Positions 25,074 through 62,494 of a stretch of DNA of 64,000 bases are shown piece by piece; the first letter of the stretch is position 1; the number at the start of each line of letters is the position of its first letter. This stretch comes from Balaenoptera acutorostrata. Taxonomy: Eukaryota > Chordata > Mammalia > Artiodactyla > Balaenopteridae. The notes beneath the pieces are model-generated. The model searched no databases. It was given only the letters and a program-made list of their open reading frames with translations, and was not told where the DNA came from. The stretch lies in assembly GCF_949987535.1 (NCBI RefSeq), contig NC_080064.1, positions 38,636,282 to 38,700,281 on the forward strand, read 5' to 3'. The position numbers and the translations under genes are program-made.

Positions 25074-25450
25074 TGTTGAAATAAATCTCTAGGCCCAAAT
25101 GGAGCCACTCCTGCTCGTGGTGACACAGAAATTTAGATAACCTTCATGTCCCCGTAGATGTTCCACTTCAACAGAAACACACTATATCATCAGCCAATCC
25201 CCAAATGTCAAGCCAGCTCTGGGCTCTATACTTATTTCCTGTTCCTTCTCACCCCAAATGGGGTTGACTATGTGGCCCCAGTCAATCAGATATTTTCTAT
25301 TTTTCTCTTCCTGTTCATTATTCTTTATCTTATAAAAGCTTCCTGTCTTTTGCTCCATTTAGCAGTTTTCTGAATGGCTACTGTCTGCTTCATGAAGTGT
25401 TAAATTAAGTTTGTATCACCTAAATTATCTTCTTTAATCATTTTTTAACA
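25074..25450 (+). mobile_element. Solo LTR inserted in the L1
   Basis: A 377-bp block starting TGTTGAAATAAA and ending TTTTTTAACA is flanked by TGGT on both sides, with L1 sequence continuing across. A TATAAAA box at 25331-25337 suggests the LTR promoter. The 4-bp duplication would fit a class I ERV. No coding part is present. Confidence 0.7.
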
Positions 25451-25632
25451 TGGTGCTAGAGCAATTGAACATCGATAGGCAAAGCAATGAGTCTCTACCT
25501 AAATATAACACATTATACAAAAATTAACTCAAAATGGATCACATATTTGAATGCAAAACATAAAACTTAAAACTTTTATGAAAAAACATAGGAGAAAATC
25601 TTTGGGATCTAGGGTTAGGTCAAGTGTTCTTA

Positions 25633-25777
25633 TTTTTTTTATTTTAAACCTTTTTGTTTTTTTTTTTTTGGCCACGCCACGCACCTTGCAGGATCTTAGT
25701 TCCCTGACCAGGCATGGAACCCGGGTCCCTGCAGTGAGAGCACTAAGTCCTAACCACTGGACCATCAGGGAATTCCC
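25633..25777 (-). repeat. CHR-type SINE, short form, in L1
   Basis: Perfect 16-bp duplications AGGTCAAGTGTTCTTA flank this antisense copy. Confidence 0.9.
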
Positions 25778-25834
25778 AGGTCAAGTGTTCTTAAAGTTGA
25801 CACCAAAATCATGATCCATAAAAAGGAAAAACTG

Positions 25835-26161
25835 GGGACTTCCCTGGTGGCACAGTGGTCAAGAATCAACCTGCCAACGCAGGGGATACAGGTTCGATCC
25901 CTGGTTCAGGAAGATCCCACATGCCGCAGAGCAACTAAGCCCGTGGGCCACAACTACTGAGCCTGCACGCCACAACTACTGAAGCCCGTGCACCCTAGAG
26001 CCCGTGTGCCGCAACAAGAGAAACCACCGCAATGAAAAGCCCGCACACCAAAACGAAGAGTAGCCCCCACTCTCCGCAACTAGAGAACGCCCAGACGCCG
26101 CAACTAGAGAATGCCCATGCGCAGCAACAAAGACACAGCGCAGCCAAAAAAAAAAAAAAAA
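25835..26161 (+). repeat. CHR-type SINE in L1
   Basis: Sense copy with a pure poly(A) tail. L1 resumes after it but with some L1 missing, so a deletion may have come with the insertion. Confidence 0.85.
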
Positions 26162-27404
26162 AGTTCAATGTCATTAGCAACTAGAGGAATGCAAGTTAAA
26201 ATCACAACAATATATCACTTGACACTTACCAGAACAGCTGAAGTAAAAAATAGTGACAACACCAAATTTGTGAGGATGCGGAAAAACTGGATCACTCAAA
26301 CATTGTTGGTGGGAATGTAAAATGATACAGCCACTCTGGAAAACAATTTGTGAGTTTTCTAAAAAAAAAACTAAACATACAAATACTCTATAGCCTAGCA
26401 ATTGCACTCCTGGGCATTTATCCCAGAGAATAGACCTATGTTTACACAAAAATCTGCAAATGAATGCTTGTAGCAGTTCATAACAGCCAACACTGGAAAC
26501 AACCTAGATGTCCTTCAACCTGTGACTAGCTAAATAAACTGAGGTACATCCACACCACAGAATACCATTTAGCAATATTAAGAAACATATTGATATACAT
26601 ACGCTCAACAATCTAGATGAATCTCTGGAGAATCATGCTGAGTGAAAAAAGCCAATTTTAGAAAGTTACTATTATATGATTCCATTTATATAACATTCTT
26701 GAAATGACAAAGCTATAGAAATGGAGAATAGATTACTAGTTACCAGGGATTAAGGAAGGGGTAGAAGTGAGAGGGGGAAGGAAATGCATGTGGCTGTGAA
26801 AGGGCAACATGAGGGATTCTCAGGAGGTGATGGAAATGTTCAGTATCTTGACTGCGTTTTTGTCAATAACCTGGTCTTGATGTCATACTATAGTTCCGCA
26901 AAATGTTACCATTAGGGGAAATGGAGTAAAGGGTAAAGGGTACATGGGATCTCTCTGTATTATTTCTTACAATTGCATGTGAATCTGCAATTATCTTAAA
27001 AATTTAATAATATAATTAAAAAATCAGTAAGAAGTTATCCCCTGCCCCACCCCAGGCAAATAGTAATAGTTATCATCAGAGGCAGATTTACCATAAAGCT
27101 AAAGGTAAGCTTCAGGGCCGACCTGCACAGACCCTGGGGGTCCCAGAAGTTACTGGGGATTTGTAATCAGTGTTCTAATTGGGGAGAAGCCAGATTGCAA
27201 CAGGAAGACTTTCTGATAAATTGCCTAGAGGTTTCAGAAGAAAGGGACCTAAATTTCCAAGATTCTGTAATTTTAAAAATCTCATTCTAAATAAATATTA
27301 ATGTGTACCTAATTTTAATGTGTACCTAATTTTAGAAGGTCTCAATAAGTACTTACAAAAGCTTCAGTCCCCACAAAACTTGGCTCAGCCCCTCCTTACC
27401 ATAC

Positions 27405-28155
27405 CATGGTGACTAAGAACAGGGACTCTAAATTCAGATCCTGGGTATTCTCACTAGGTGTGTGACCTTAGATTAGTGTCTCTGAGCATTTCTTCATCTG
27501 TAAAATAGGGGTGATAAATGGAATATTGCCTGCCATATCAGTAAACAAAGGGTGTCACAGTCATCAGCGATTGCAGCCATGCAGCCAACACCGAAGGGGG
27601 TGAGCCCTGAGGGAACTCAGGAAGGAAACAAAGAATACCTGCCGTCTAGCAGCCTTCAGACTGCAGCCCCTCCCTAAGGTGAGCCCTGAGGACACTCAGG
27701 ATGTGAAAGCACAGGATACTGGACCCAGATAGCTAAGGTGCATATCAAAGGAATGATTTCATTGAGCCCAGAATCTTACATCTTCCCATATATAGAAAAG
27801 TGCTAAATTCCTTAACTTGCGATTTCCGGTTTTCTTTTATTAGTAGTAATCTTTTGATGTTCCAGACTACCTGCCCTTTGTTGCAAAACTCCTATGCATC
27901 CTAGCTCTCCCCTCGCCTCCTCAGAGCAGTTCTCTCAGGGTTACTTGAGATGCTGCCTCCTGGGCTTGAAGTCCTAAAAATTCCCGCCAAATAAAACATA
28001 ACTCTCAACTTTTTGGTTGTGAATGATTTTTAGCCCACAGGGACAATGATAAACCTACCTTACCGTTGTGAGCATTAAATGAATTATTATAACTAAGAAG
28101 CTTATAAGTGCCTGGCAGTAAACGCTATGTGTATACCCTTACTATTATTAGTGAG
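27405..28155 (+). repeat. MIR SINE split by an LTR-like element
   Basis: MIR sequence runs to TGATAAA at 27518 and resumes at 28047 with TGATAAACCTACC, ending with GTGCCTGGCA. Confidence 0.75.
27519..28045 (+). mobile_element. LTR-like insertion upstream of the RAD54L CpG island
   Basis: About 527 bp split a MIR, with TGATAAA at 27512-27518 and again at 28047-28053. It starts TG, ends CA, has AATAAA near 27990, and contains an internal duplication (GGTGAGCCCTGAGG, about 27598 and 27680). These are traits of a solo LTR. It resembles artiodactyl ERV LTRs, but I cannot assign it. Confidence 0.6.
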
Positions 28156-28429
28156 CACCTGGGTTGTGCCTGGCATTATACTGAGAATTTTAAGCACATT
28201 AATTTAATTCTCAGAATAGCCAAAGTACTAACATAATGTACATTTTCGGTATGAAGTAATTGACGTTTTGAGAGACTGAGTCTACAGGTAGACTGAGTGT
28301 ATAGGATTAGGCCTGACTCCAAAACCACACTACCACCAACACGGTTTTCCCTAGGAAAGGAAGGTAGTTTCCTACAAGACACCCCAGACCTTAAATTCAC
28401 GTCCCCTGGGGGCTTTCACTGCCTTAGCC

Positions 28430-29250
28430 GACCATGTAGTAGGGAGTCCAGGCGGAAAAACTCCCTCCACCCGCGGCGGGGGAGGTGGGAAGGAGACCCT
28501 GGAGGAGCGACATCTGACTCCAGCCTCGACCTCCTCTCCAGCTCCGGCACAAACACACACACAGACACACACACACACAGACACACACACACACACGCAC
28601 GCACGCACACACACGTGCCTCCTTTCTCAGCCTTCCGCACACAGGGGCAGGTCCTCCGCGGCCCCGTCGGAGGTAAACTGTCACTTCAGCTGCCGTCCGG
28701 GAAGCTCACCGGCCTCCCGCAAACGGCAGTGGACCGGAGCCGGAGTCCAGCCCGCGGGTGCAAAAACCCTGCGGGCGCGGTCGCCCCGCCCACTTCTCCC
28801 AACGGCTCCCGCCATTGCAGGCCCCGCCCTACCTCTTAAGTCCCTCCTCCTCCCTCGTCCGTTTAGCCTACCCAGCTCCAGAGTCCAGGCCTCTCAGCGA
28901 CCACAGCGCTAGGCCTGCCCCCGTCCTTGGGTCGCGAGCGCCGAAGTCATCGAACGCAGCCAATGGATGGTGCGGTGGCGGCACCGCGGGAGGTTCGATT
29001 GACCGGGCCTGGCGGGTCCCGGGAGTCCTGGCGGCTGTTAACGCGCGCTTTGGGAAGAGGAAGGTTGAGGCGGAGTGCTTGGGCTGAGGTTCAGCCTTGC
29101 CGCTCTTTCCCGCCTCGCCTGGGATTACCCTCCCAAGGCCGGGTCTTCTACTTCTCCTGCCTGGACCCCTGCTCGGCCTCCCTCAGTCCGGCATCCGCAC
29201 TCCTTCTCCGGACTCGCCCTCCGCAGGCCTCGAATTTTCACCGTAGCCTC
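28430..29250 (+). promoter_or_regulatory. RAD54L: CpG-island promoter and 5' leader region of RAD54L
   Basis: This block is sharply richer in G+C and CpG than either flank and sits just upstream of the first RAD54L coding sequence. It contains a CCAAT box at 28960-28964, a cluster of CpG-rich sequence at 28970-29060, and TTTCCCGC at 29106-29113, which matches the E2F consensus. RAD54L is known to be expressed in S phase, so an E2F site makes sense. No TATA box is evident. The transcription start and the 5' exon limits cannot be read from sequence alone; I expect the start near 28970-29070. No divergent gene could be found on the minus strand. Confidence 0.75.
28550..28616. repeat. (CA)n microsatellite at the CpG-island edge
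   Basis: CA tract interrupted by GA and CG units, about 67 bp. Confidence 0.95.
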
Positions 29251-29648
29251 TCTCCTGGCCTGTGATTACCCTTTCCCCCACGCAGCTACCCCCTGCCTTC
29301 ACGTCCACCTGGGACCATTATCTCGACTGCAGTCTACTCAGTCTGGCAGCCTACCTTGCCTCTTTGCCCCATCCCAGACCTCTACTCATTTCTGCTTGGG
29401 TATTTCCTTTTTTGCCTTCTCTTCCGCCTCGGCTGCCTCGGCTAACTGGAGACCGACACTTTCACAGTTTGGGCCCAAACCTCAGCCCCTGGGTGTAGTC
29501 CCTCCATCCATGCTCCCTCTTTAATTAGCCCATGCTCTCAGTAATGTAGCAGCCCGCTCTTTACCAGGCTGCTTCTGCGTTCTCAGCTGTTGGGTGCCTT
29601 TGACCTTTGGCTGATGGGTACTTGACATTTTATGTTCCTGGGCCCAGA

Positions 29649-55368
<25,720 letters not shown>

Positions 55369-55575
55369 TAACCAGCTGGTCTGGTGTGTAGCTGTTAGAG
55401 GAAGGAGTTGGGGAAAGGGGGCTCCCCGCCCCATAGGGCACTGTTGAATTTTGTTCTCTGAGAGAAAAATCATCAAGAAGGGCTGCATGATGTTTGCCCA
55501 AAATTTATTTTATAAGAAAAACTTTTTTGGTTAAAAAAAAGAAAGGAATAAAGGTATGAAAGGGACTGAGGCCTG
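55369..55575 (+). promoter_or_regulatory. RAD54L: RAD54L 3' UTR and poly(A) signal
   Basis: A canonical AATAAA lies at 55547-55552, 179 bases after the stop codon, so cleavage is expected at about 55562-55580. This is a short 3' UTR. It runs into the 3' end of LRRC41 on the other strand. Confidence 0.8.
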
Positions 55576-55963
55576 GGAGCAGCATGGTGAGCCCAGTAGA
55601 GGAGAGGCCTGGTAGTGGGCACTCCTACACTTCACTAAAGCCTGGGTAACTGCTTGAGGAGGGAAAGCAGGAACCCCGGGGCGGGAAGGGGGTGGGGGCT
55701 GTCCTCAGTGATTAATGACCACTGTGACCTCCTGGCCCCGGGTACTGAGTAAGGAGCCCAAAGGCTCTAAACCCAGTTGTGGGAATGCCTTTGCAGGGCC
55801 CCATCAAGGCCTCCAAGACCTCAGTGCAAGGGAAAAAGGAAAAAAGAGAAAAAAGGTGACAGAAAGAGAAAGATAGAATTGGTGGTTGGGAGTTCTGGGC
55901 AGCCCATGCCTCAGCCCCTGCAAGCTGATGGTACTGAGCATGGGCCTGTGAGGCATGGGCCCA
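55485..55963 (-). promoter_or_regulatory. LRRC41: LRRC41 3' UTR and poly(A) signal
   Basis: On the minus strand AATAAA lies at 55509-55504, about 455 bases after the stop, predicting cleavage near 55480-55495. The RAD54L signal lies 40 bases away in the opposite sense. Confidence 0.7.
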
Positions 55964-56183
55964 TCACATGGTGCTGACATAATCTGCGAAGGCTTGGGAT
56001 GAGTCCCACGAGTCGCTAACCACATGGCAGGTGGCCCGGAGCCGTCGGATGGCTTCCCTGGCTGTGACTGCATCCTGGTCCAGCCAGTTCTGGAAGAGGC
56101 GCAGGTGACCAAAGGCCCCACGGCCCCAGCGCTCCAGCCGCTTGGCAAACTCCAGAAGCCCATCTGGCTTGATGCAGTTGGAA
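55964..56183 (-). CDS. LRRC41: LRRC41 last coding exon, about residues 740-812 and stop
   Basis: The acceptor is CCCCTACCAG. It encodes [19 protein letters not shown] and ends FADYVSTM, with TGA at 55966-55964. Confidence 0.95.
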
Positions 56184-59100
56184 CTGGTAGGGGTGAGAAG
56201 GATTAGACACCCAGGAGTCAACTAATCCCTGGTCTGTGTCCCTGCAGCTCCATCCCTTGTCGTTGCCCTCCCCTCACCTTCCCCACGCCCACATGTACCT
56301 GATATCCAGCTGACACAGAGAGGAGGATGAATCTTCTGAGAATACATCTGCCAGGGCCAGTAGGCCAGCGTTCCCTGGGGAGAAGGGGAGAAATACTCAT
56401 CACCTCTACCCAAGAACAGGGAACAAGGGTATCCCAACCCAGTTCTGGCTGGGGAGAAGCCCAGACTCCTAAAGCCCCAGCACAACTATATCCCAACCCC
56501 CGTCTTCCTAGTGGAGAGGTGTATGCCTTCACCCACTGAGTTTCTAGGTCAAAGGACTGGCTCCTTCCCCCTCTCCCTCCTCAGGGCCCTGCCCCCACCC
56601 AGGCGGTTCCCCGGCAGCCGGAGGCCCTTCAGTGTGGAGTTGCCCTTCATAGCAGCAACCATCTCAGGCAGAAATTGGGCCGGGCGCTTCTCAAACAGAC
56701 GGCAGAAGGAGAAGGTAATCTCTGTCAAGAGAAAGTGGAATAAGTTCTGATGGCAGCATGAGAACTGGTGCTGCCCCTCCGGCCCCAGGGCCTTAGCAAG
56801 GGGTATGAACATTTTACATAGAGTCCCAGAAAGAGAAAATAATTTGTCCAAAACCCCAAGCAAGGCTGCAACTAAGTCAGTATTCAAACCAGAGATTGAG
56901 CCTACAGGGGAGGCTCTCTGCACAGACGGTTCTCCATACACTTCCTTCTATGCAGGGGTGGGCATTAGCTACAAGTCTATGAGGGGTCGCCTGGCAGCAC
57001 ATTTATCCCTTCCCACCACCATCATTTGTCAGCCACTGGAAGGTAAGAAAAATTTTTAGGTGAGGCACTCTCCAAGTGAGTAATTTCCCATGTTTAGGAA
57101 GAGTTGAGTAGGGGACCCTTTAGAAGGAAGGTGATGCAGGTTCTGTGATCATTTTATAGTTGACATAAGGCCAAGAAAAGAACAGTGGCTTGCTCACTCA
57201 GTGAGACCGTGGCAGATCTGCAGTGAGGACCCGCGAATGCCCCAGGCTCTGGATGAAGAACTTACCTTGAAGAGTCAGATTCTGTAGCAAAAACAGCACC
57301 TCACTCTGACAGTCAGCCAGATTCATGTCGTGGAAGCTCAGCCTCTTCAGAGCTAGGTTGTACTCTGGATCGGGAAAGTTCATGGATCTTAGTGTTCTCA
57401 AACAACAATGCAAAGTCCCCTTCTATTCTCCCTTTACCATTCTAACTGGGTCCTACCTTTGAGTGTCTGCAACACAAGCCCAAAATCTTGGGGAGAGGCA
57501 AAGGTGGCACTATCCAGGGACAGCTGCTGCAGAGAACCTGAGGCCTTCAGTACAGAGCACAGCAGTGGGGCTGGCTGGGCTCCCCGTGGAAATCCCATCT
57601 CCAGCTGTTCCAGGCAGTTTTCTGGATATGGTAGGGAGAGATTACAGCTGGCCATTGCTACTTCCATTGCAGGTCCCATCCTGTCCTTAAAGGATTCACT
57701 GAAAAATCATTTATTCATCTACTTGTCCTTGAGTGCCTACTATATGCGAGGCAGTATGCTAATATTCGACTTAGTCCTTGTCCTTAATGGTGCTTTTAAT
57801 CCAAGAAGACAACTAATCAGACACGAGTAGTGTATGCAGAATGGTGGGATATGAGACATGCAGGAACTAAGGGAACATATAGCATGGGGACCCAATCTAG
57901 TCTAACGGTCAGGTCTGTTCTTGGTTCAGACCCCTTTCTGGAGACAGATCTGCCATAGTCACTCCCTACGGGGCTAGTGTTGGTCTGGGATTTATCCAAC
58001 CCATGGTTATCTTTAAGAACAGGCTCTAAAGGCAACAAATTACAGATAAGCCAGGAATGTGTGGTGACAGGCCTGGATTAGAGATCTTTTTCGTCCGCAC
58101 ACAAATACACCTGCACACTTCTGTGGAGATAGACACACGCGCATAGTACTTCACCTGGTATCTCCTCATCCCCAATTACGTGGCTAGGGGGCCCTGCATT
58201 CCCTGGTACTGCAGGGTTGTCCCTCTGGCTAGGGTGGTCGACACGAATAGAGAGGACCCGCAAGAGGGGCAGGGCTCGCACAATGGCACGTGTCAGCTCC
58301 AGGATGGGCAGTGGTGAGAACAGGTCACTGAGATGCAGGGCACGGAGGCGGCATCCAGCCTGGCTTGACAGGGCCCGCAGGCTATCTAGCAGGCGGAAGA
58401 TATTAGAGCCCAGGCCTATGGCAGGAAAGAGATTGGGTCAGTCATGTGGGAGTATCAGTAGGGGTAATATTCAGAGACAACTCCAAATATTTCTGTTGAT
58501 AACTACCAAATCTGAGCTTTGGATCAGATTATTTTAAATCATTCTCAACTATTCATCCGTTGTCTTGCTTTTTCCTCAGGTAACCAGCTTACTGATGTCT
58601 CTTCTACTGGGCCATGCCCTCAAACATCAGTCAGGGCAGAGTCACAAAACAGAAGATAGGATGTGGTGGGACAGCATGTGGCTGCTAGCTGAATGATGGG
58701 CCCAGACAGCAGCAGAGATCTCTGGACTTTTCCTATATGTCATGGGGAACATCTGAAAACTAAGCAGGAGAGTGACAGTGATCCAATAGGGAATACTTTT
58801 AAATTCATTGGGTGGGAATAGGGCAGAAAACATCCCACAGAAGGGAGTAGGATCCAGAAAGGTTAGGGCAGTTGCTTAATGCCACAGAGCAAATAATTCT
58901 TTGGAAGCCACACCTTTATCTCTCCTTGGACTGAGCAGGCTCCTTTTGATTCATTCATTCAACTAAACCTTACCCATGGTAAGCACCTGGTAAGCATGTT
59001 TTTTTGCTAGATAGTCATGAGCAGCAGATCTTGTTCCTGCCTATACAGCTTGATAACAAAAGCATATGATGGGAACTGGGGAAGTAGAGTGCTGTGGAAG

Positions 59101-62100
59101 TAAAAGGATGGGTACTTAACACCCAGTTTAGCTTTCATCAGTAAAGACTCTCTGGCTGAGTCCTAAAGAACATAAAAGAGACAGGCTAAAAGGAGGAAGA
59201 GTGACTGGCAGAGTGAATTTGGCATATATCAAGACCTGAAAGAGAAAGAGGGGCAGGTTCCAAGAACAGAAATACTCAATGTGGCTGGTGTGTAAAGTAT
59301 AAGGGAGGGAAGTGTTGACGATTCAACTATAGAGGTAAGCAGGGTAGGAACATGAATGGCCCTCTAAGTAAAACAGATATACAGTGACAAGAAGCCATTG
59401 AATTTTTAGGTGATTGACAGATTTGCACTTTTGAAAATGCTTGGGTTGTGGTGTAAAAAATGAGTTGTATGGTGTGTGTGGAGTCGGGAGGAACTGCTGA
59501 AATAATGAATCCAGGTGAGAGGTAATGGTAGTCTGAATTAAGAATGTGGAGATAAATAAATGAATCTGAGAGACTGTACAACCTGGTAACCAAATATATG
59601 TGGAGTAAGAGAATCCAGGTTTCTTTTGAGCAACTGAATCATCTGTGATGTCATTGAGAACAGAAGGAAGGTCTGTTTAGAAGGAAGAAGATGCATTCAG
59701 GTTGGGGAGTGTGGTTTATGAATCCTGTGATATCTAGTTGTCGGATAAATAGGTCTGGAGTTTAGGAGGAAGGTCTGGAGTTTAGGAGGAAGATCTGGGC
59801 TAATGTCATAAAATGGGGGTGTCTTCAGCATAGTTGGTCTTTGAAACCAAGTCCAGGAAGCATGTGTAAAGTGGGTGAGTTTTGAGGCTCTCTGAACATT
59901 AAGAGAGAAGTAATATCCAGAAAGGGAGGAGAAAAAAAATCAGAAAATTTTGACGTAGTAGAAATGAGACTATTTCATGAAGAAGACAATACTTAACAGC
60001 AGATGATGCCGAGAATTAATTTAAGATGAGGACTGAAAGGTATATATTGGACTTAGCAACAAGGATGACCTTGGTCACCTCAAGGTCCTCAATGCAGTAG
60101 ATGGGGTGTAAGCAAGGCTGGAGTGGCTGTGAGAGAAGAGGGCACAGATGACTCTTAAGGTTGTCTCTGAAGGGCATGAAAGAATAGGACAGTAGTTAAT
60201 AAATGGAATAGATGGAGGTGGTGGTGGTAGTTTTTGGTGGATACCTGATTGAGAGAAGAGAGGCAGCATTAAGTGGTTTGTAAGTATGAGTTCTGGAGCC
60301 AGGTTACCTGGCTTTGAATTCTAGCTCTACAATTTACTAACTTATCCTGGGCAAGTCACTTGACCTCAGAATTGTAAGGATTAAATTAGTTAAAGAATAT
60401 TTAAAATATGCCAGATGCATAGTAGGCAGTATATAAAAGCTCTTATTAAGGCATTTGAAAAATGTGCTTTCCTCAGGCGGTAAGAGGGTATGTATCCAGA
60501 GCACAGGCAGAAGAGTTAGCCTTAGATAGGGCAGCCATTTCTCCCATTGTAATGGAGGAAGAAAGGAAGAGTGCAGGTGTAGGAGTTTATAGGTTGGTTA
60601 ACAATAAGTTGAAGGAGTTATGTGTGATGGCGTCTATTTTCTCTGTAAAGTAGGTGGTCATCTGCTGAGAGGAAAAGAAGGGTTTGAAGTGGTAGGGTAG
60701 GAATGGAGCTGATATTGCAAACAGGGTTCATATGAGGTTGATGACCATGAATGTATATAGTAGCACCAATCTGCAGTTGTGTGACTTTCTCTAGCAGTGT
60801 TCAGCAGCCTGGGCAGATTGCTGGATTTAGCCAGAACTGAAATTTGGCTAGCTGGGCACAACCAGATAGGAAAGAACTGAGGGCTGTTTTGTAGGTTGCT
60901 GGTCTGATTTTTTTTTAAAGTGTCCCACACCTTTTTGTATAGCTGCTTTGATATGACTAGTGAGATCCAACCTCAGCCCTGGTTGGCCCTGTATACACTA
61001 TATTCTCCCACCTGTCCTTGGTTTGCCTACCATATCTAAGGTAGACTCATTGTTCAGATTCTCACTGTCCCTCAGGAACCCCTGCTTCCAACTAGATCAA
61101 GCCTGTAGACCTTGTGTTCATCTTCTCGAGCACCGACAGTCTGCGACTATTTCATGTGTGTGCCTTCTGCCTCCCGTGAAGTGGGTAGGGCCACATCTCC
61201 AGCTTCCTGATCATACCCCCTATTCCCCTCCACAGGGTTGGGCACACAGCTGGTGCTGCTGGGAGACCCAACCCCTGCCCCTCCAGGGCACTCACCATTA
61301 TAGGAGAGTGTGAGGCTCTCCAGAGACACCCAGGAGCTCAGCAGGTGGCACAGTGTCAGAGCCGCCTCTGTGGAGAGTGGAACTGTGAAGAGCTCCAAGG
61401 TGGAAATGCTGCGGAATCTTTGGGAGGCCTCCAGTGCTGGAAGCCCCAGGCAACTGGGATCTGATCCATCCAATGCTCCACAAGCCACTTCCCCGATCTC
61501 CATCTCTTCCCCATCCTCTTTCTCACCCGCCACAATGAAAACAAAGTCATATAGGTCTTCAGATTCAGCACCAGACCCCTGACGGGTGCGAGCACCCTTC
61601 TTCCCTGCAGCTCGCTTAAAACGCTTTAGGGGCTTAGGCTGTGGGGCTGAGCTAGCTGGAGCCCGTTTAGATGAGGATGTGGAAGAAGAGGAAGCAGAGG
61701 CAGAGGAGGTGGTGGCTGGAGCAGAGGGTGGGCGTTTGGTGCCAGGAGCCTCATGGGAAGTGGCTGGAGGGAGCGGCTCCCTCTTAGGGTCTGTCCCGCC
61801 TGCTGTCAGGCTCTCCTGTGTGCTCCGGCGTGTTACCCGAGCGGCAGGTGCGGCTCTGGCCGTCTGCTTGGCTTCACTCTTCCGCCGGGAGGCCATCAGG
61901 GCTGCAGCACATCGCTCAGCAGCATCCCGGCGAGGCCGGCGTGAGCCCAGCAGGAGGGACCCTTCATCTCGGGATGGGGCCCGGCCTCGGGAGGCCTCTC
62001 CACAGAGGCGGCAGGGTGGGCCACCAGGGCCTGGCTGCCAGAAGCCAGCACTCATGGTGAGGATAAGAATGAAAAGGGCTGACTCAGGTACAGGCCAGGA

Positions 62101-62442
62101 GTACAGCGACACCTGGCTGACAGCCCCATGGTGAATAAGCTGATGCAACAGCTGCCGAAGTGACTGCTGAGCAGCCACATCAGAGAACAGCAGGTGGCGG
62201 AACTTGAGGGTGTGCAGGGAACTGGCCAGGGTCTCCAGAACCCTGCGGTTGGGCTCAGCCACCAGCTCAGTTGCACCCTGCAGCATGTTGCAGATGGTGA
62301 GCTGCCGGACATGGCGGGAGCTATGCAGGAGAGGTGAGAAGCGCTGGTCACAAAGACGCCTGTCAGAAGACACATCAATGGTCCCACGTAGAACATGGGA
62401 AAAAAAGGCCTCCATAAACTTGGCTCGCCAACAGGTCACGCT
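55964..62442 (-). CDS. LRRC41: LRRC41 (MUF1), seven 3'-most coding exons, 696 C-terminal residues
   Basis: LRRC41 is a leucine-rich-repeat protein that, from the literature, binds elongin B/C and CUL5-RBX as a ubiquitin-ligase substrate receptor. The coding exons on the minus strand are 62442-61296, 58415-58155, 57621-57457, 57364-57266, 56721-56599, 56374-56299 and 56183-55964, all with AG/GT borders and matching phases. They total 2091 nt. Human LRRC41 is 812 residues, so residues 1-116, including the elongin BC box, are to the right of the window. The visible part has a helical opening segment, a Ser/Ala/Lys-rich disordered linker with a basic [13 protein letters not shown] patch, an acidic stretch, and then leucine-rich repeats that run almost to the C-terminus YVSTM. 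The frame looks intact. Confidence 0.94.
56299..56374 (-). CDS. LRRC41: LRRC41 exon, about residues 715-740
   Basis: This 76-nt exon between TCTCCCCAG and GTACAT encodes [11 protein letters not shown] and SSLCQLDIS, an LRR half-unit. The low-complexity Ser run may be variable. Confidence 0.93.
56599..56721 (-). CDS. LRRC41: LRRC41 exon, about residues 674-715
   Basis: The acceptor is CTCTTGACAG and the donor GTGGGG. It encodes [20 protein letters not shown] and [13 protein letters not shown]. Confidence 0.95.
57266..57364 (-). CDS. LRRC41: LRRC41 exon, about residues 641-674
   Basis: The acceptor is CCGATCCAG and the donor GTAAGT. It encodes [19 protein letters not shown] and [11 protein letters not shown], a single LRR. 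Confidence 0.95.
57457..57621 (-). CDS. LRRC41: LRRC41 exon, about residues 586-641
   Basis: The acceptor is CATATCCAG and the donor GTAGGA. It encodes [31 protein letters not shown] and FGLVLQTLK, one to two LRR units. Confidence 0.95.
58155..58415 (-). CDS. LRRC41: LRRC41 exon, about residues 499-586
   Basis: The minus-strand acceptor is CTGCCATAG and the donor GTGAAG. It encodes LRRs such as [32 protein letters not shown] and [14 protein letters not shown], then a Gly/Pro/Asn-rich loop. Confidence 0.95.
58416..61295. other. LRRC41 intron
   Basis: Largest LRRC41 intron in view. It has one MIR and possible L2 relics (59100-60250), and no young SINE. Confidence 0.45.
60265..60455 (+). repeat. 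MIR SINE in LRRC41 intron
   Basis: Contains GAGTTCTGGAGCCAGGTTACC and TTACTAACTTATCCTGGGCAA. Confidence 0.75.
61296..62442 (-). CDS. LRRC41: LRRC41 large exon, about residues 117-499
   Basis: The acceptor reads CTGCTTTCAG on the minus strand and the donor GTGAGT. The exon starts [16 protein letters not shown]. Its middle is low-complexity, with a Ser/Thr tract ending [20 protein letters not shown] (possible NLS), then [13 protein letters not shown], and it ends with the first clear [12 protein letters not shown]. The open frame on the opposite strand here is a shadow of the Arg/Ser/Ala-rich codon use. Confidence 0.95.
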
Positions 62443-62494
62443 CTGAAAGCAGAGAACATTCCAGACAGCTGTGATACTAAGTGCTACCCATGGA

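Larger units (their letters stand above)
21901..27015 (+). mobile_element. Large degraded L1 (ORF2 and 3' end), carrying nested insertions
   Basis: Broken frames encode recognisable ORF2 pieces: WRGKFVAYVKKEEKCQINN (22.3 kb), the reverse-transcriptase segment [12 protein letters not shown] (23.7 kb) and WEGSVYLISRQ (24.5 kb), with a 3' UTR-like end near 27.0 kb. Many stops and shifts show it is dead. Removing the insertions at 22467-23000, 24556-24921, 25074-25450, 25633-25777 and 25835-26161 largely restores L1 order, although some L1 is deleted around the last one. Confidence 0.85.

Noticed and set aside
28372..28684. Minus-strand ORFs with Cys-Val repeats
   Set aside because: They translate the (CA)n microsatellite in several frames.
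28967..28969. Alternative RAD54L start codon with GTGCGG donor
   Set aside because: It is a weaker donor, and it overlaps the CCAAT-box area that is likely promoter. Kept only as a fallback.
61586..62134. A 182-residue plus-strand ORF opposite LRRC41
   Set aside because: It is antisense to the well-supported LRRC41 exon and is open because of its codon bias.
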